Shown here: in pieces, positions 1-11,875 of the stretch
Layout of the letters: every line of letters starts with the position of its first letter
Numbering within the stretch: position 1 is the stretch's first letter
Source of the DNA: Datura wrightii
Lineage: Eukaryota > Streptophyta > Magnoliopsida > Solanales > Solanaceae
Assembly: GCA_035772735.1 (NCBI GenBank)
Contig: JASDFA010000016.1
Location: 143,666,501 to 143,730,500 of the forward strand
DNA length: 64,000 bases
Direction of reading: 5' to 3'
Made by a program: the position numbers and the translations under genes
Notes under the pieces: generated by a model
Database searches by the model: none
Seen by the model: the letters and a program-made list of their open reading frames with translations, nothing else
Told to the model about the DNA's origin: nothing

Positions 1-493
1 AATACTTAATTATTCTTTTTCAAGCAATAATCAAGCAAGAATAGATAGACCCACATCATAATCAACGGATCTTCCTTTATAGATTGAAGAGAATCTAATA
101 GATTTACAGTTGTATGAACAATATAAAGATGACTCTAGCAATACCCAATCCAATTAAGTATTCATCATTACACACCTCTAGTTAATGATTTTAGCTACTT
201 ATAGTTATGAAATTCAAAAACACATTCATCAATAGCATCATTGAATTTAATAGCAAGAGTAGATAAATCAACTTTACAAAATAATATTCAACAATAGCTA
301 AAACTTACTAGTACAAAAAGGAAATAGAACAGAGTACTTTCTACATTTTTCAATCAAGATCTCCCTCTCTCAGCTAAGAGAATGTTCTTTTGCTAAAAAG
401 GGAAACAATGATGTGATGTAAGCTTTGTTCTCTCTCAATATCTCTATTTCTATCTCTCCTTCTGCATCCCCCTGTACAAAGTACTTTTTCTTC

Positions 494-502
494 TATTTAT
501 AT
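494..502 (-). promoter_or_regulatory. gamma LTR TATA box
   Basis: Minus-strand ATATAAATA lies about 70 bp downstream of the GC-rich cassette at 570-846. Spacing and position match the TATA boxes of the other LTRs in this window. Promoter activity is inferred. Confidence 0.6.
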
Positions 503-569
503 CCTGAAAAGTAGGGAACTTTTTATCTCTTTTTCAGTGTTGGACGATTATACCCCCGTGAGCACTGTT

Positions 570-846
570 ATGGAATCGACAGAAGCACCGGCAATTCACC
601 GGTTATAATTCTTGAACCGCCGGGTGTCTTTTCTACATCTTCACTAAATTCTAGTGAACAACGATGGTTCCCCCAGCGTTTTGCCGATGCCAATCCGTGA
701 ACCGCTGAGTCTTCAAGCCTTTTTTCAGAACTTTTGGGTATCATTTGGCAACTCGCCGTTGGCAAGTTTGGCATTAATCCTCTGAGGCAGTGATATTCGG
801 ACTTTGGCCGGCATCTCACCGGTTTTCATCTGCGAATCGCCGATTC
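570..846 (-). repeat. gamma U3 cassette of short CG-rich inverted repeats
   Basis: Degenerate copies of a motif around CGGCGATTCACCG and its complement recur here, for example GAATTGCCGGTG-like and AACCGCCGG-like units. They stand out from the AT-rich surroundings. The same motif class recurs inside gamma at 6821-7055 and 7818-8155. It lies upstream of the TATA box at 494-502 and so in the promoter part of the LTR. Confidence 0.6.
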
Positions 847-1011
847 ACTCTCACTCCCTTCTTTTTGCTCCATTTTTGCTCTTTTCTTCACTTTGAGCCA
901 TCTACACAAAATGAGAACAAAATGGCATAAAATCCAAATAATCAACTTACGAACGAAACAAAAAACTTAAGTTTTAGAGCCTAATGAGTTGGTAAAACTA
1001 CCAACTCATCA

Positions 1012-1023
1012 AATCCCCAAACT
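1012..1023 (-). other. gamma polypurine tract
   Basis: Minus-strand AGTTTGGGGATT abuts the LTR start at 1011. A purine-rich tract at this place is the usual plus-strand primer of an LTR retrotransposon. Confidence 0.6.
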
Positions 1024-1867
1024 GAAATCATGGTTTGTCCTCAAGTAATGCAATACTCAATTATTGAGGAATATGCCACCTCTATTCACAGTTAGACCTC
1101 GCCAATCACCTGGATTATGACAACCCAAAAATACTCACCACGCTCACCGATAAAGAGAAGAAAAACCCCAAAAGACCAAAATAATGAAGATGTTTCAAAC
1201 AGGCAACCACTTTTTACCAAGAAAAGCTTATGAAAGGAATTATTTATCAAAACAAGGGCATTGCTCAACCAAGCAACACATAGCATTCAAGTTATAATCA
1301 CTGCAAATTCGAAGCTTGCCTTAGAGTTTACACTCCTTGCCCATTTTCCACCTTAACTCTAAATGCTCTTGCATCCCCAAAAGAAATGATGCCACTCACC
1401 AAAATAAGGATCCCTATTATTTTGGTCATGTGATCATTTTAATGCACACAGGGGATTATTTGGAGGAGACACTCACACTCACTCTCACTCTCCCAAAAGA
1501 TATTTTCATGCAAACACTTGATCCATAGGCTTTCACTTCATGTAATTCGCCACTAATGTAGAGTAGCTGCATCTAGAATCATTTAGGACTTGCGGGTTAT
1601 GATGTAGGCTTGGGGTAAGGGTAGGATGAAGATTTGGCTATAGTGACTAGATCCTCCCTAATGATTTTTGTGACATACCTTACATCAATTCCACCCACTT
1701 CACCTTCTTTCTCTTCTTTCCTTGTTGATGGCTTTAATTTCTCTAACAATCCCCCTTATAACCGCTTTTGCTTTAACAAATAGCCTTATTACCTCAAGAG
1801 GAAACCCCGATTCACACAACTTGTCTTTTTCTTTTTGATTTGTCCTTTGATGCATTTTGACACAAGG
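1024..1867 (-). other. gamma 3' non-coding region, distal part
   Basis: No ORF worth calling. Bases 1550-1610, read on the minus strand, match a motif shared with alpha1 (12310-12372), alpha2 (43211-43280) and beta (34361-34400): TACATNANAACCC, then AAGTCCTA, TGAT and ATTAGTGG blocks. The conserved block suggests an element-level function such as 3'-end formation or RNA packaging (inference). Bases 1863-1867 (CAAGG) are one copy of the target duplication of the solo LTR. Confidence 0.55.
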
Positions 1868-4098
1868 TGTCATGACCCGAACGTACACCCGGATCGTAGA
1901 CACGGGACAAGGAGCCCCAATAGAACCCAAGTCAACCATGGCATGAGTATACATCTAATTCAATTACATAAGTGGAAGACTTAACATATGAAAATATAAA
2001 CGTGTCATAAATATGGAGAAAGGACAATACATAATCCATACATGACGGCTGAATACGACTAGTAGTCTGAAAAGCCTTTAATCATGATAGACGGGCTGAT
2101 GGCACAACTCCCCAACTAAGCCTACAAAACTGAAACAAAAGAAAAAAGAAACAATAGAGTCTGAACATATGGCCCTTGGAACATGAGGACTCACCAAATA
2201 AGCTGATGACAAACTCTGAGAAGCTACTGAGATGGGTGAGCCTAAGAGCTGGGTCCTGTATCATGAAAAGATACAACATAGAAAGTGTGTTGTCAGTACG
2301 TGGAATGTACTGAGTATGCAAGGTAAGTAAAACATACATTTAAAGCATACAAAACTCATAAATGATCATAAGAGTAGGACTTCATGCTCATATCATAAAC
2401 ATCATAACATAACGTAAGGCTCAAGGTTTCCAAAACATGTGTAATGCGATCGTACTCATAATCATAAGAGGAAAGATTTATTTAACATGACTTGAGCCAA
2501 TATACATAATCATAAATATGCAAAATCATGAGGAACAGTTGGAGATTCTCTTAACCGACATACCCCATATGAGCACACATGAAGCCTGACTTGTAACCCT
2601 AGTCTGGAGGGTGTTCGTACCTTGCCAAGAGTAGAACCATGAAAGGCGTGATCACACATGATAAGGGCCAATTGGTCTGGGGACAGTCATGAAGGGGTCC
2701 CAAAATACCTATGGTGGCACATAGTTTATGAGATCCGGGCCAAAACCTAGGCTTGGAACCTACTCGGTGTTCGGTACTACTCCCAAAACATATATATAGT
2801 GCTCATAGTATAACATACATGGATTCATGGTCTAGTTAAATCATGATAATCAAAAACATGCTCGTACATACGTGAACTAGCCATGAATCAAGGCTTGTGA
2901 ATCGGCAAAAAACATAATTCATGATTCATAAGGTTTATACATACTTGTAGATCATGCATATAACTTGAATTTCATAAAATCATAATGGGTAACATAATAA
3001 ATCATGATTTAAATCATAATTCATGCTGGGATTATAGATATCATCAATGGGTAAGTAGATCATAAATCGATTCATCATGGGGCATGCATAATTAGGCTTA
3101 AATACATAGAACTTCCAAATCAATAGTATTATAATTAATTTAAATCACAAAAGCTGATTAAATCCCATAAATTATGATAAGATTTTAAAATCACAAAACC
3201 CATAATCAAATCATTAGAGTTTAAGTAAATCAAATTCAAAACCCCATGAGTTCTTGTTGAAATCTTTGTAAAAATCATAAAGGAGGGACATGGGTGTGGA
3301 AGAAATCACCCATTGATAGCCTTACATACCTGGGAATATCTGATTCTGAACTTTCCTTGATTACCCAAGAATGAAATTGGAAGAATTGAAGAGAAGAGCC
3401 TAGAATCTCCTTTGATTACCTCTCACTATTCTTGCATGCATGAATGAAGAGAAAACTGAACTTAACCCCTTTAAATTTCCCTATTCATAACCCAAAACGT
3501 CATAGTTTAGGCCTTAAGATCTTAGGAAATTACAAAAAGGCCCTTATTATTACACAGGAAATAACTGTCAGGTGGTCCTAACGGACAACCTGACGGATCA
3601 TTGCTGGCCCAAACGACTCGTTATGTCGCTCGTCAAGTACAGTGCTAGTCAAAATGTCTGGGCTCGTAATGGATCACTCAACGGTTCGTCGTGGGAAACC
3701 ATGACTTGTGGTCACCAAACGTCAAGTACACTGCCTCTATAATATCAGTTTCCTTGTATATCATCCAACGACGCACATCACGACTCGTTGCCTGACATGA
3801 CGAGTCGTGGCCTCCTCCCGCTAAGTACACTGGTTGACTTCTTCATTTTTTCCTTCTCTCCCACCCCACAACTAACCTAAAGACTCGGGGTGTCTGACCA
3901 CAAGTCGTCCCCTCACCCGTGGGGACCCCTTATCCTTCAATCTTCCTGCTCTTCCCTAGCCTTCCCCACGAGCCACCTGATGACTCGTGGGCTGGTCTCA
4001 CGAGTCATCCAACTACTCATTCTATGCCTGCAACTCTTATTTTTAGCTTTTCCCATTCCAACTCCCGGGTCCGATCTGTGAGTTCTCAGAGTATAACA
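1868..4098 (-). mobile_element. solo LTR, Tekay/Del-type, inserted in gamma
   Basis: A 2231-bp LTR on the minus strand, bounded by TGTCATGACC at the left and GAGTATAACA at the right. It is flanked by perfect 5-bp duplications CAAGG (1863-1867 and 4099-4103). The left 60 bp are the reverse complement of the T1 LTR end, including the GTGTCTACGATCC stretch, so it belongs to the same broad family but is diverged. Bases 3560-4020 hold a cassette of ACGACTCGT/ACGAGTCGT repeats with AAGTACACTGG spacers. There is no internal region, so it arose by LTR-LTR recombination (established mechanism). Confidence 0.85.
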
Positions 4099-5223
4099 CA
4101 AGGTGATGTTCCCCTCACACTATAATTCTTATCTTCCCTCTTTGTTTTTCATACCCCCAAACTTAGACTTTTGCCTCATTTTTCACACATGTTTTTCTCA
4201 CTACCTCTTTCTTAGGCCTTTAGCCTCATTTCATCACTTATCTTGTCACTAGTATTTAGGGAGAATGGGGGACAAAAAGAGGTATTAAGAATGGTCTGAA
4301 GGCTTGTAACGTGGTTTCCAAATAAAGGGTCTAAGGCTCAATATTGTCTAACAAGGATCAATGCTCATGGAGGGCATATGGGTGAAGTGACTAGACAAAG
4401 GAATGCCTAAACTCATGTTCTTGGCGCAACTACATCTAGGATTTTACCTTGAATCACAGTTGGGCAAGTTCTAGACAAGATGTAATGCATGAGATTCATC
4501 AAAAATGTCCTCACCACACAAGGAAGCACTCTTAAAGGGTCTACAAGAGTCTTTCTCATCACAAGACATCAAATTAGGATATCAAAGCAAGCAAACATCA
4601 TAAGTCAAGCAGGGAATTTACAATGTATGACAAAGAATTCTATGCTACGGTGTCAACACTTGCTCACTATCTTCATTTTCATGCCCTTGTTTTTACAATT
4701 CCATTTCAACAAATTTTTTTGGTGGTGCCTCTCAAAAAAACTTCACAAGAGACTCAAAGCAACATGGCCTTTTTCCTTAAGAATGTCTCCACTCAATCCA
4801 TCATTGGGAAAAACCAACCTAGTTCGACAACAAAAATAACGAAAATAAAAGAATACTTCTTGGGAAAGAACCATGGTCAAAAGAAAATCCTTGAAGTTTA
4901 ATTTCTATACTACTATTTACAATGGCAAAAAAGGAACAAGACTCAGGGTCATTCAAGATTTTCAAGATCTTGTAATTCAAAACAAAGACCCCATTTGTTC
5001 ACTAATCATCCATCATGATAAGAAACTAAACCAAGCCATTTATTCATTCATTTGAAAATAGGACATACCCGCCAAGGGCAATCATCAATCATTAAAATAA
5101 AACATAACAGCCTGACAAAGGATAGACTTACTCGGACTCAAACTAAACATAAGAATCATCAAAAGAAATATTCATCCCTGGCTCCCTCATCAATTTCTCT
5201 CATCCCTCCCCCACTTAAGAGCA
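4099..5223 (-). other. gamma 3' non-coding region, proximal part
   Basis: Continuation of the gamma 3' non-coding region after the solo LTR. Small ORFs occur on both strands but none shows a domain. Bases 4774-4810 carry a hairpin-like motif (minus-strand CCCAATGATGGATTGAG next to CTTAAG) that is also found at 7175-7215 and in alpha1 and alpha2. Nothing else is recognisable. Confidence 0.5.
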
Positions 5224-5241
5224 TACATTGTCCCCAATGTA
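5224..5241 (-). ncRNA. conserved hairpin HP3 downstream of the transposon-protein ORF (gamma copy)
   Basis: Minus-strand TACATTGGGGACAATGTA folds as a 7-bp stem TACATTG/CAATGTA with loop GGGA. alpha2 at 41974-41993 and alpha1 at 13721-13740 hold the same loop with a different but still paired stem (GAACACT/AGTGTTC). The loop is constant while the stem changes in a compensated way, which suggests an RNA structure. Confidence 0.5.
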
Positions 5242-5249
5242 AAAATGCA

Positions 5250-6699
5250 AAAGGGAAAGGGACAAGGAACTCCCTGAGTGGGTTACTCCTCTCATCATCA
5301 ACATCTGCTTCACCACCATCACCGCCACTGGCCTCACCTAGCCCAGTTAAATCATCTCCCAACCCTTCAAACAGAACATCAATTGGCCTCCGAATTAATG
5401 AAGGAATAGCTATTGCAACATCCAAGGTGCTCATGTCCGGCACTTCTACCGAAGTCTGACTCTTTCACTCGTGCACCTCGGTTTGGAGGGAAGGGACTGC
5501 CCCTTCTACTGCATCCACCCTCTTGCATAGAGTGATGACATTCTCGTACAGTGACTTGAGATCGTACAGTGTTGGAAGGCTCTTAGCCAAATGTTGAAAT
5601 TGGCTTTCGTGTGAGTTTTTCATCTCCACAAGTCAGTGCAGACCACTTGGCTGAGAGGATTATGGAGGGGGAGAAGCTCCTCACTAAGGCATGTCACCCG
5701 ATGTTTGGCCCAATATTTCAGGCTGGGCACATTTGACTCTGGGGTGATTGGTGGTTGGGATGACCCATAGGAGAGGGATTCTTCTTGCACTCCGAAGGCC
5801 TACTGTCACTTTATTTTCAGTGTCAGTGCCTTTGCATCTCTCTTCTGCTCAATATCTATCACACCCGAAGCAACGGAAGGAGTTTCATCCAGGAATAAAG
5901 GCACCCCAACTACTGTGCAAAGCTTGGAAATTAAGACACCGTAGGGCATTGAGGTACTGGACTACCGGGACTTTTTCTTCATTTGTTGAGCGACAATTTC
6001 CCCAAAGTTAATGGGACTCCCATCATTATGCAAGCAATAAGGATGTCAGTTTAAAGGCTGACCCTCTGCTCATATATAAAGGGGATGATTCGAGCGCAAA
6101 CAAAATCGAGCCACAACATGGCCTCGAACATCAAGTCATGGCAAGATGTTTCGCCACCCATAGAGGGCCAAAGAGGATTACCAGCAGCTATGATGCGGCC
6201 TAACCAAGTGAACTGATCCTTCATATCAGCCACTCTTGCCATGTACTCCATAGCAGAGTCAACTTCATCCTCCCAGAATTGGTAATTTATGGTCGTCGAG
6301 GTTATATCAACCTCCACTCCCCGGATCATCACTGATGGAAAGAATGGAAAATCATCCACTTTGCCTCTGTGTTGTATACTCTCTTGTCGGGCTTGATATG
6401 AGGCATAGAATTCAGCTACCAAGCTGGGGTAGTATAGTGGAAGAGGGTTGGCAAATGCATGCCACTACCTATCGGTGAACTGCACGGTGATGTTGGGAAA
6501 ATCACTTTTCAACCCTGCCAAGTCGAACCGCTTCTCCACAGTGATTGATTAGCCTTGGCAAATGACGTAGTGTTCTTACATGTCGGGGACGTAGAAGATT
6601 ATTGCCTCCTTTGTGTTGGCCCGAGGTGGGGCAGCCTTTGCCTTTGCTAGCGGAAGAGGTAGGGGCCTTTCCTTTTCCTGTGTTTCTTGTTGAAGACAT
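5250..6699 (-). pseudogene. gamma 'putative plant transposon protein' ORF, broken
   Basis: Starts at ATG 6699 on the minus strand with MSSTRNTGKGK, a basic Ser/Thr/Lys-rich amino end like that of the alpha proteins. The core is in pieces. A frameshift after about residue 60 breaks the frame. A further fragment reads through VEKRFDLAGL and FTDR to a stop, then reads LVAEFYASYQ, matching LVREFYANW in alpha1. The frame is lost again near 6051. The carboxyl part reads through an acidic Gly/Asp-rich stretch ending near the HP3 hairpin. The domain name is from memory of the 'putative plant transposon protein' family; the biochemical role is unknown. The precise carboxyl end is uncertain because of the frameshifts. 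Confidence 0.6.
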
Positions 6700-6708
6700 G
6701 ATTTTTTC

Positions 6709-7472
6709 CTGCAAGAATTATGTTAGTGACAAGAATTTGAAGCAGAAATTAAAAGAAAACAAAACTAGTCTAAGGAAGAACTAAGAAAGAAGGGAAAACC
6801 AAACAATCATTTAAAGACCCAATCGCACCGGGGAAGGACCGGCGCTTCACAGAAGGAATTTCCTGGACTGTCGATTGCCCGCCGATGCTTTACAGAAATC
6901 TTGGAAAGTGAGAGTGTTTCAGCGATTTAAGCAGTGAATCGCCGGTCCAGGTTCATGAACTGCCGATGCAGTGCGGGATCCACTTAGTGGGCAGAGCCAA
7001 TTTTCAAAGTGAATCGGCATTCCATCGGTGATTCGCTGAATCTGATTGGAAAATCACTAGACCCTGTCTTCCCCAAATTTTAACTCACTATTCCCAGGCA
7101 CCCATTACCACACACTCACATCAAACACAATAAAAGTAGCACTACTCCATTCAAACACATATTTATGACTTTTTTCCCTTAAGAATGGCGTCACCCGATC
7201 TATCATCGGGCAAAACGTCGTGCTTTATGCAAATGGGTTACTCCGACTTCACCCTTTTCAGAATTTCACACATAAAAGCACATCCCAATTCCATTCAACA
7301 AGTAGAACTCATTCAAAAAATTTAACACGGAAGGGAAACAAAGTATTACTCCTAAAGAGTTAAGCTCCCATAATAAAATTAAGACAAGGGCAAGAAAATT
7401 GTTACCAAATTGGAAGATTACTTGCACACATGTGAATTTCAAAAAGGGCTTAACTAAATCTTGCGATTGCAC
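6709..7472 (-). other. predicted 5'-leader intron before the gamma transposon-protein ORF
   Basis: On the minus strand a donor CTCAAG|GTGCAATC (intron from 7472) and an acceptor TTCTTGCAG|GAAAA (to 6709) lie just before the ATG at 6699. alpha1 and alpha2 have introns of similar size in the same place (706 and 692 nt). The intron holds one cassette array (6821-7055) and an HP4-like hairpin (7175-7215). Splicing is predicted only. Confidence 0.45.
6821..7055 (-). repeat. gamma internal CG-rich cassette, first array
   Basis: Units around GAATCGCCGGT and CGATTGCCCGCCGATG repeat the motif class of the gamma LTR cassette. They lie within the predicted intron upstream of the transposon-protein ORF. 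Confidence 0.5.
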
Positions 7473-7535
7473 CTTGAGATAGATGTAGTGTAGAGAGTGT
7501 GAGTGATGTGAGTGTGTTAGTGAAATATGGAGGGG

Positions 7536-7544
7536 GTTTTATAG
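7536..7544 (-). promoter_or_regulatory. internal TATA box of gamma
   Basis: Minus-strand CTATAAAAC lies downstream of the cassette at 7818-8155 and about 60 bp upstream of the predicted donor site at 7472. The order cassette, TATA, short exon, intron, ORF repeats the layout of the LTR promoter and suggests a second internal promoter (inference). Confidence 0.5.
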
Positions 7545-7817
7545 GTGAAGAATGGAAGTGTGATAGGTTGAGGGAAAGTGGAGAGTTTAATGTCGGTGTG
7601 TTGGTGGGAAGTGGGAAGATGGAAAGGTGGGAAAGTGGAAAGGTTGAAAATGGATGAATATGTGAAATTGGTAATGTTGGGTAATGGAAAGACAAAAATG
7701 GAATGAAAAACTGTTGGGAAAAGGGAAACTATGGGAATATTTTCAGAATAGGGTGGTTGGTCAGGTATTTGGGATTTTGTGGGCAAACTTCTTAAATTCC
7801 ATTTTTAATAACTTTAT

Positions 7818-8155
7818 ACCTCGATCGGTGTGTCATCGGTGGTTCGCCGAATCACACCAGTGGTTAGCAACTGTGATTTCTTTTTCCATGTGTGTTTGCC
7901 TAGTGATCTGTTTCTTGCCGGCGATCCACCGGCGGTTCGCAAATTGTATCGGCGATCTGCCGGTTACCCGCCGATTTTGTGTCCAAGCTTCAGGTGTCCT
8001 GTTCTCTATTAGCTATCCACCGGCAGCCCACGAATTTGATTCAGCGGTTCACCGATGGGCCCGCCGATTCTTTGATCCAAACCTCAGCCTTCTACTTTGT
8101 GTTCACCTTCATTGGCGGTTTATATTTCTGGACTGGCAGCTCACCGGTCCTCGTT
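7818..8155 (-). repeat. gamma internal CG-rich cassette, second array
   Basis: At least seven degenerate inverted-repeat units (for example CATCGGTGGTTCGCCGAAT and CGGCGATCCACCGGCGG on the plus strand). The motif class is the same as in the gamma LTR at 570-846. The plus-strand 186-codon ORF across this region (7684-8244) is composed of these repeats and I do not regard it as a gene. Confidence 0.6.
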
Positions 8156-8247
8156 GTTCCTTCCTTCATGGTTTGTTTCTCCCTTTGTTCCTCATTTCAT
8201 ATCTCCTACAAAAACTAAAACAAAAAAAACATCAAATACACTAAATA

Positions 8248-8288
8248 ATTGGGTTGCCTCCCAAGAAGCGCCTTAGTTAACGTCGTGG
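8248..8288 (-). ncRNA. double-hairpin module HP1/HP2 after gag-protease (gamma copy)
   Basis: Minus-strand CTTGGGAGGCAACCCAAT forms the HP2 stem TTGGG/CCCAA around loop AGGCAA. It is preceded by GTTAACTAAGGCGCTT, matching the HP1-HP2 spacer of the other copies. HP1 itself is degraded here. It sits just downstream of the gag-protease stop, as in every related element of the window. Confidence 0.55.
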
Positions 8289-8309
8289 AATGAAGTAGAC
8301 CGGGTTTTT

Positions 8310-9063
8310 TTAGCAACTCTTTTTCGACGAGTCATCATCCAACTCCGTCTCCTTCAGCTCCAATCCTTTGTCCTCATTGTCATTTTGCAATACTCTAACA
8401 AGTTTGCATTTGGGGGGGGGGCGTTTTTGCTGATGGACATACTTTGAAGGTGACCTCCTCACTTCTAACCCGAATTTTAGCTCTCCATGCTTTACATCCA
8501 CCATGGCTCTTCCCGTAGACAACAATGAACTTCCAATAATAATGGGAACCTCTGTATCCATCTAAAAATCTGAAATAACAAAAATTAGCTTGTAAATTAA
8601 ACTTGTCCACACTCACCATCATATCTTCTAGCACACCCACTGGTCTTTTTATTGACCAATCTTCCATTAACAGCTTCATTAACATCGATTTCATGCTTTC
8701 GAGTCCCAATTTCTTAAAGATGAGCAGGGGCATCAAACTTATGTTGGCGCCGAGATCACTTAGGGCCTTTTTAAACACACATATTCCAATTGTGCATGGG
8801 ATTGTAAAAGCTCCGGGATCCTCCCTTTTGGGGGCAAGATTACTCATCATCACCACACTACAATGGTGCATTTTCTCTTCATTTCTTGCATTAACTACCT
8901 TTTTTAACTTTAGCAAATCTTTAATAAACTTTGCATAACTGGGCATTTGGAGTAAAGCACCTGCTAATGGTATATTTATGGACAACTTCCTAAACATGTC
9001 AACAAACTTTCTAAACTGGTCATCCTTCTTTTTCTTGGTCAACCATTGTGGATAAGGAGGTGG
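8310..9063 (-). pseudogene. gamma gag-protease, carboxyl half (broken)
   Basis: Read on the minus strand from the T1 junction: IPPPYPQWLTKKKKDDQF, then the conserved gag-protease linker (KFVDMFRKLSINIPL, MPSYAKFIKDLL). The retropepsin site follows as DLGANISLMP, where relatives have DLGASINLMP. Downstream VPIIIG and STGRAMVDV match the ILGRPFLATGKALIDV block of the alpha elements. One frameshift lies near 8565 and another near the G-run at 8409-8418. The gene is interrupted at 9063 by T1; the preceding part is at 51599-52121. Confidence 0.75.
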
Positions 9064-9157
9064 GATTCTATAATACCCCGGAAGTGCCTAGGAGTAGGCC
9101 CGGGAAGCTAAAATGCAAAACTGCTGAAAGTTGGGAAATTATTGCAAAATGAGAGGT

Positions 9158-9645
9158 TGCACGACTCATGGGATCAACCTATGACCCGTAGGAGTGAGTC
9201 GTGAAAGGTGTCTGGTTGTAGGTCAGGGGAGACAACAACCGATCCAATGACTCGTTGTAGGTTACAACGAGTCATCATATGGAATCGTGGTGAGAGTTGG
9301 ACTTGAGGTTCAGGGATGCCACGGGTCACCCAACGACCCGTTGTGAGGTACCACGGATCGTGGTGAGCAGCCATTGTTAGCTTAGTGAGGTGGTCAGTGT
9401 ATGTGATGGAATAAGACCACGACTCGAGGGTTTTAGCAAAGAGTCATGGTAAGGCTCGTGGTTGGAGGGAGTGCCTAGTTGGTTAAGGAAACAACGGGTG
9501 ATTGGACGACCTACTGCAGGATTGAACGACCCATTGTTTAGGTCGTTGTATGAGCCGAGGTCTAGCCTGGACAGTGCATAGAACGAGTAAACACCACGGG
9601 TCGTGGTATCCTCCAATGACCCGTAGGGTTGTCCATTGTTTGGTC
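9158..9645 (+). repeat. T1 5' LTR cassette of ACGACTCGT/ACGACCCGT inverted repeats
   Basis: Short units such as CACGACTC, GAGTCGTG, AACGACCCGTTG and CACGGGTCGTGG recur in both orientations. The class is the same as in the beta LTR (24190-24625) and the Tekay solo LTR (3560-4020). It lies in the presumed U3. Confidence 0.6.
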
Positions 9646-10408
9646 TAGTGAGCAATTTTTCTGTGTAATCAGTAAGGGTATTTCTATCATTCCTTCGTCC
9701 TAAGGCCCTATACTACGTTGTTTAAGGATCGTTTCGGAGGATTTTTGTCGGGGAAAACCTATTCTAAGTGTATTCCTTCCATGCATGCAAGTTTATAAAA
9801 TTTAGATGGTGATCAAGAGCTTTTCTAAAGGGTTTCTTCCAATTTCTCTTTGGGAAATTAGTGAGGTGGTAGAATCATCCCTTCCAGGTATATAGGGTTT
9901 TAAATGGGTGTCTTTTTCCACACCGATGCTCAATCTATATCAAAATGTAATGAAAGGTCTATGATCAAGTATGGGGTTTTACCCAAATTGTATAATTCTA
10001 TAATTTCTATACATGGTTATGATTAGATTGAATTTATATTGATGAATTATAAAGCTTGGGAAGATTCTAAATTATTTTCAACACACAAATTGTTTTCCAG
10101 ATCTTGAATCTAAAATGCCCATGGATGAGAAGTTCATAAAAGTAGTGAATGATGATGAAAGCATGATGATGTTTAGATTTAATGATGAAAAGTATGTTTC
10201 TAGAGCTACCCATTATTATGATTTTGTTTTCAAAATAAAATTTGTGTGGTTAATAGCATGATAAAGCTTTGGGAAATTCCCACATGATGATTTAAAGTGA
10301 TGATTTTCCCGACTTAAGCTTACCACATTGTTTGAAATGAAGTTTCCCAATTTTTCATAAATTCTAGCTTGTGGTATATTGAGTTAAATAATTCTAGATG
10401 TAGCTTAC

Positions 10409-11875
10409 TGTTCGCGGCTTGTACTGCTCGGCTTGGTATTAAATATTATCAACCGACACGCAAGTGCACGTGGTCAAACAAGTAATAAAGTGGATAAGTA
10501 GCCAAGTATCGATCCAAGGAGGCTGCTCTAGATATGTAAAACTGCCTAGTTTACTATATTTCTATTCTATCCCTAACTATGTTAACAACAATCCAACCAA
10601 GAGTTGAGTGAGTTTTTGTTTCTAAACTATTTATATACTACAATTAATAACAACTATTTACTTTAGAATTTAGACAATGGATACGCACATGCCAAGGTTA
10701 AGAACGAGTAATGAACTTGATAATCATGATAATTTAGTCATCCTCTTCTTCATGTTGCTAGCCAAGAACGTTGCCTAGAAATTAAAACTTTTGTATTTAA
10801 TTTCACTTTAGAATCATAAACCATCCGTCTACATTTCTGTGATCAAATGCAATTTATGACCTAGCACTACAATTCCGGTTCCTAAATTGACTAATACGGC
10901 TTTCAAGTATATTTCTATCAAGAAAGCACATCAAAATCCAATTTTCCCAAATCAAGTTAAGAACAATACCCTATTAATTCACAACTTTCCAATTTCGTGC
11001 TCTCTCAAGTGAAATTGGACTTTTTAGATATACATTAATGGTGGCCAATCAATAATGTAGTAAGCACAAGAATTAATAGAACAACATGCAAGACGAAGAA
11101 GAAACCATATCAATTATCACCAAAATTCATTACACAAGTTCAAAACCTCAGCAAAGAAGGGAATTAGCCACTCATTCTTGGATTAATCATCCTGAAATGA
11201 GTGTAAATCATGCATACAATTGAAGGAAAGAAGAAAGGAAGAGAAGAAAACTCTTAGCTTTTCTATTCTTCAACTGCCACAAACCCACGTTCCTGCTCTC
11301 CACTTCTGAACTTAGTCTAAAAACTAAAAACTGATTAAAAATAAACCTAAGTGTGCTATTTATACTAGTGGGAAATTTTTCCCGGAATAACAAGCAACGT
11401 GTCACGGAGGCCAACGCGGAGCACTGCCTCCTTGACACGGCGTGGACGCGGACCCTCTCTGGAAATTGCAGGGTCCGGATAATTGGCCTCAACGTGGCAC
11501 GGAGGCCATCGCGGAGTCCTGTCTCCGTGCCACGGAGCTGTCGCGAGGCCTCACTGGAATCTGCCAATTAATTTCCTCTCCAGGCAGTGTGCTACCGCGA
11601 TGGCAGCGTGGCACGGCTCCATCGCGGAGCCAGTGTAAATGTGCCATCCAAGGTCTTTTCCACGCTCGCATCCCAGTCCAACTCCGACATAGTTCCAACA
11701 CGCATTTTAGCTCTTAAAAATCACATTATCCTGCAAAACAAATGCTAATCATGTTGGTTAGTATAAATTCGCATTTTATTAACAAATATATGATATTATA
11801 TACACATTGCACAATAAACAAGGTAAAAATGATACGTTTGAGTATCACTTGGGCATATAAATCTGCCCAAGATCA
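10409..11875 (-). repeat. alpha1 3' LTR
   Basis: 1467 bp, bounded on the plus strand by TGTTCGCGG and CAAGATCA. Minus-strand TATAAATA is at 11357-11364, with the CG-rich cassette at 11396-11640 upstream of it. A 119-codon ORF inside is duplicated in the other LTR and has no domain; I treat it as chance. Confidence 0.92.
11396..11640 (-). repeat. alpha1 3' LTR cassette: CGTGTCACGGAGG inverted repeats
   Basis: The unit CGTGTCACGGAGGC, spacer, GCCTCC(T/G)TGACACG forms a long hairpin; this copy has one mismatch (CCTTGACACG) compared with the 5' LTR. Further units are ACGTGGCACGGAGG and CCTCCATCGCGG-like repeats. It lies directly upstream of the TATA box. Confidence 0.65.

Larger units (their letters stand above)
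1..1011 (-). repeat. gamma 3' LTR, partial
   Basis: On the minus strand the LTR starts at 1011 with TGATGAGTTGG, directly after a purine-rich tract. It contains a TATA box and an upstream GC-rich cassette as expected for U3, and leaves the window at base 1. The rest of the LTR and the flanking duplication are not visible, so the length is unknown. No coding potential is seen. Confidence 0.7.

Noticed and set aside
5052..5459. 135-codon plus-strand ORF
   Set aside because: It is antisense to the carboxyl end of the gamma transposon-protein ORF and low in complexity.
7684..8244. 186-codon plus-strand ORF
   Set aside because: It is antisense to gamma, is built from the GC-rich cassette repeats, and shows no domain.
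9174..9655. Minus-strand ORFs in the T1 LTR, also at 49148-49552
   Set aside because: They are produced by the repeat cassette of the LTR and lie in a non-coding promoter region.
11208..11567. 119-codon ORF present in both alpha1 LTRs (also 19737-20096)
   Set aside because: It is duplicated only because the LTR is, overlaps the TATA box and cassette, and has no domain.
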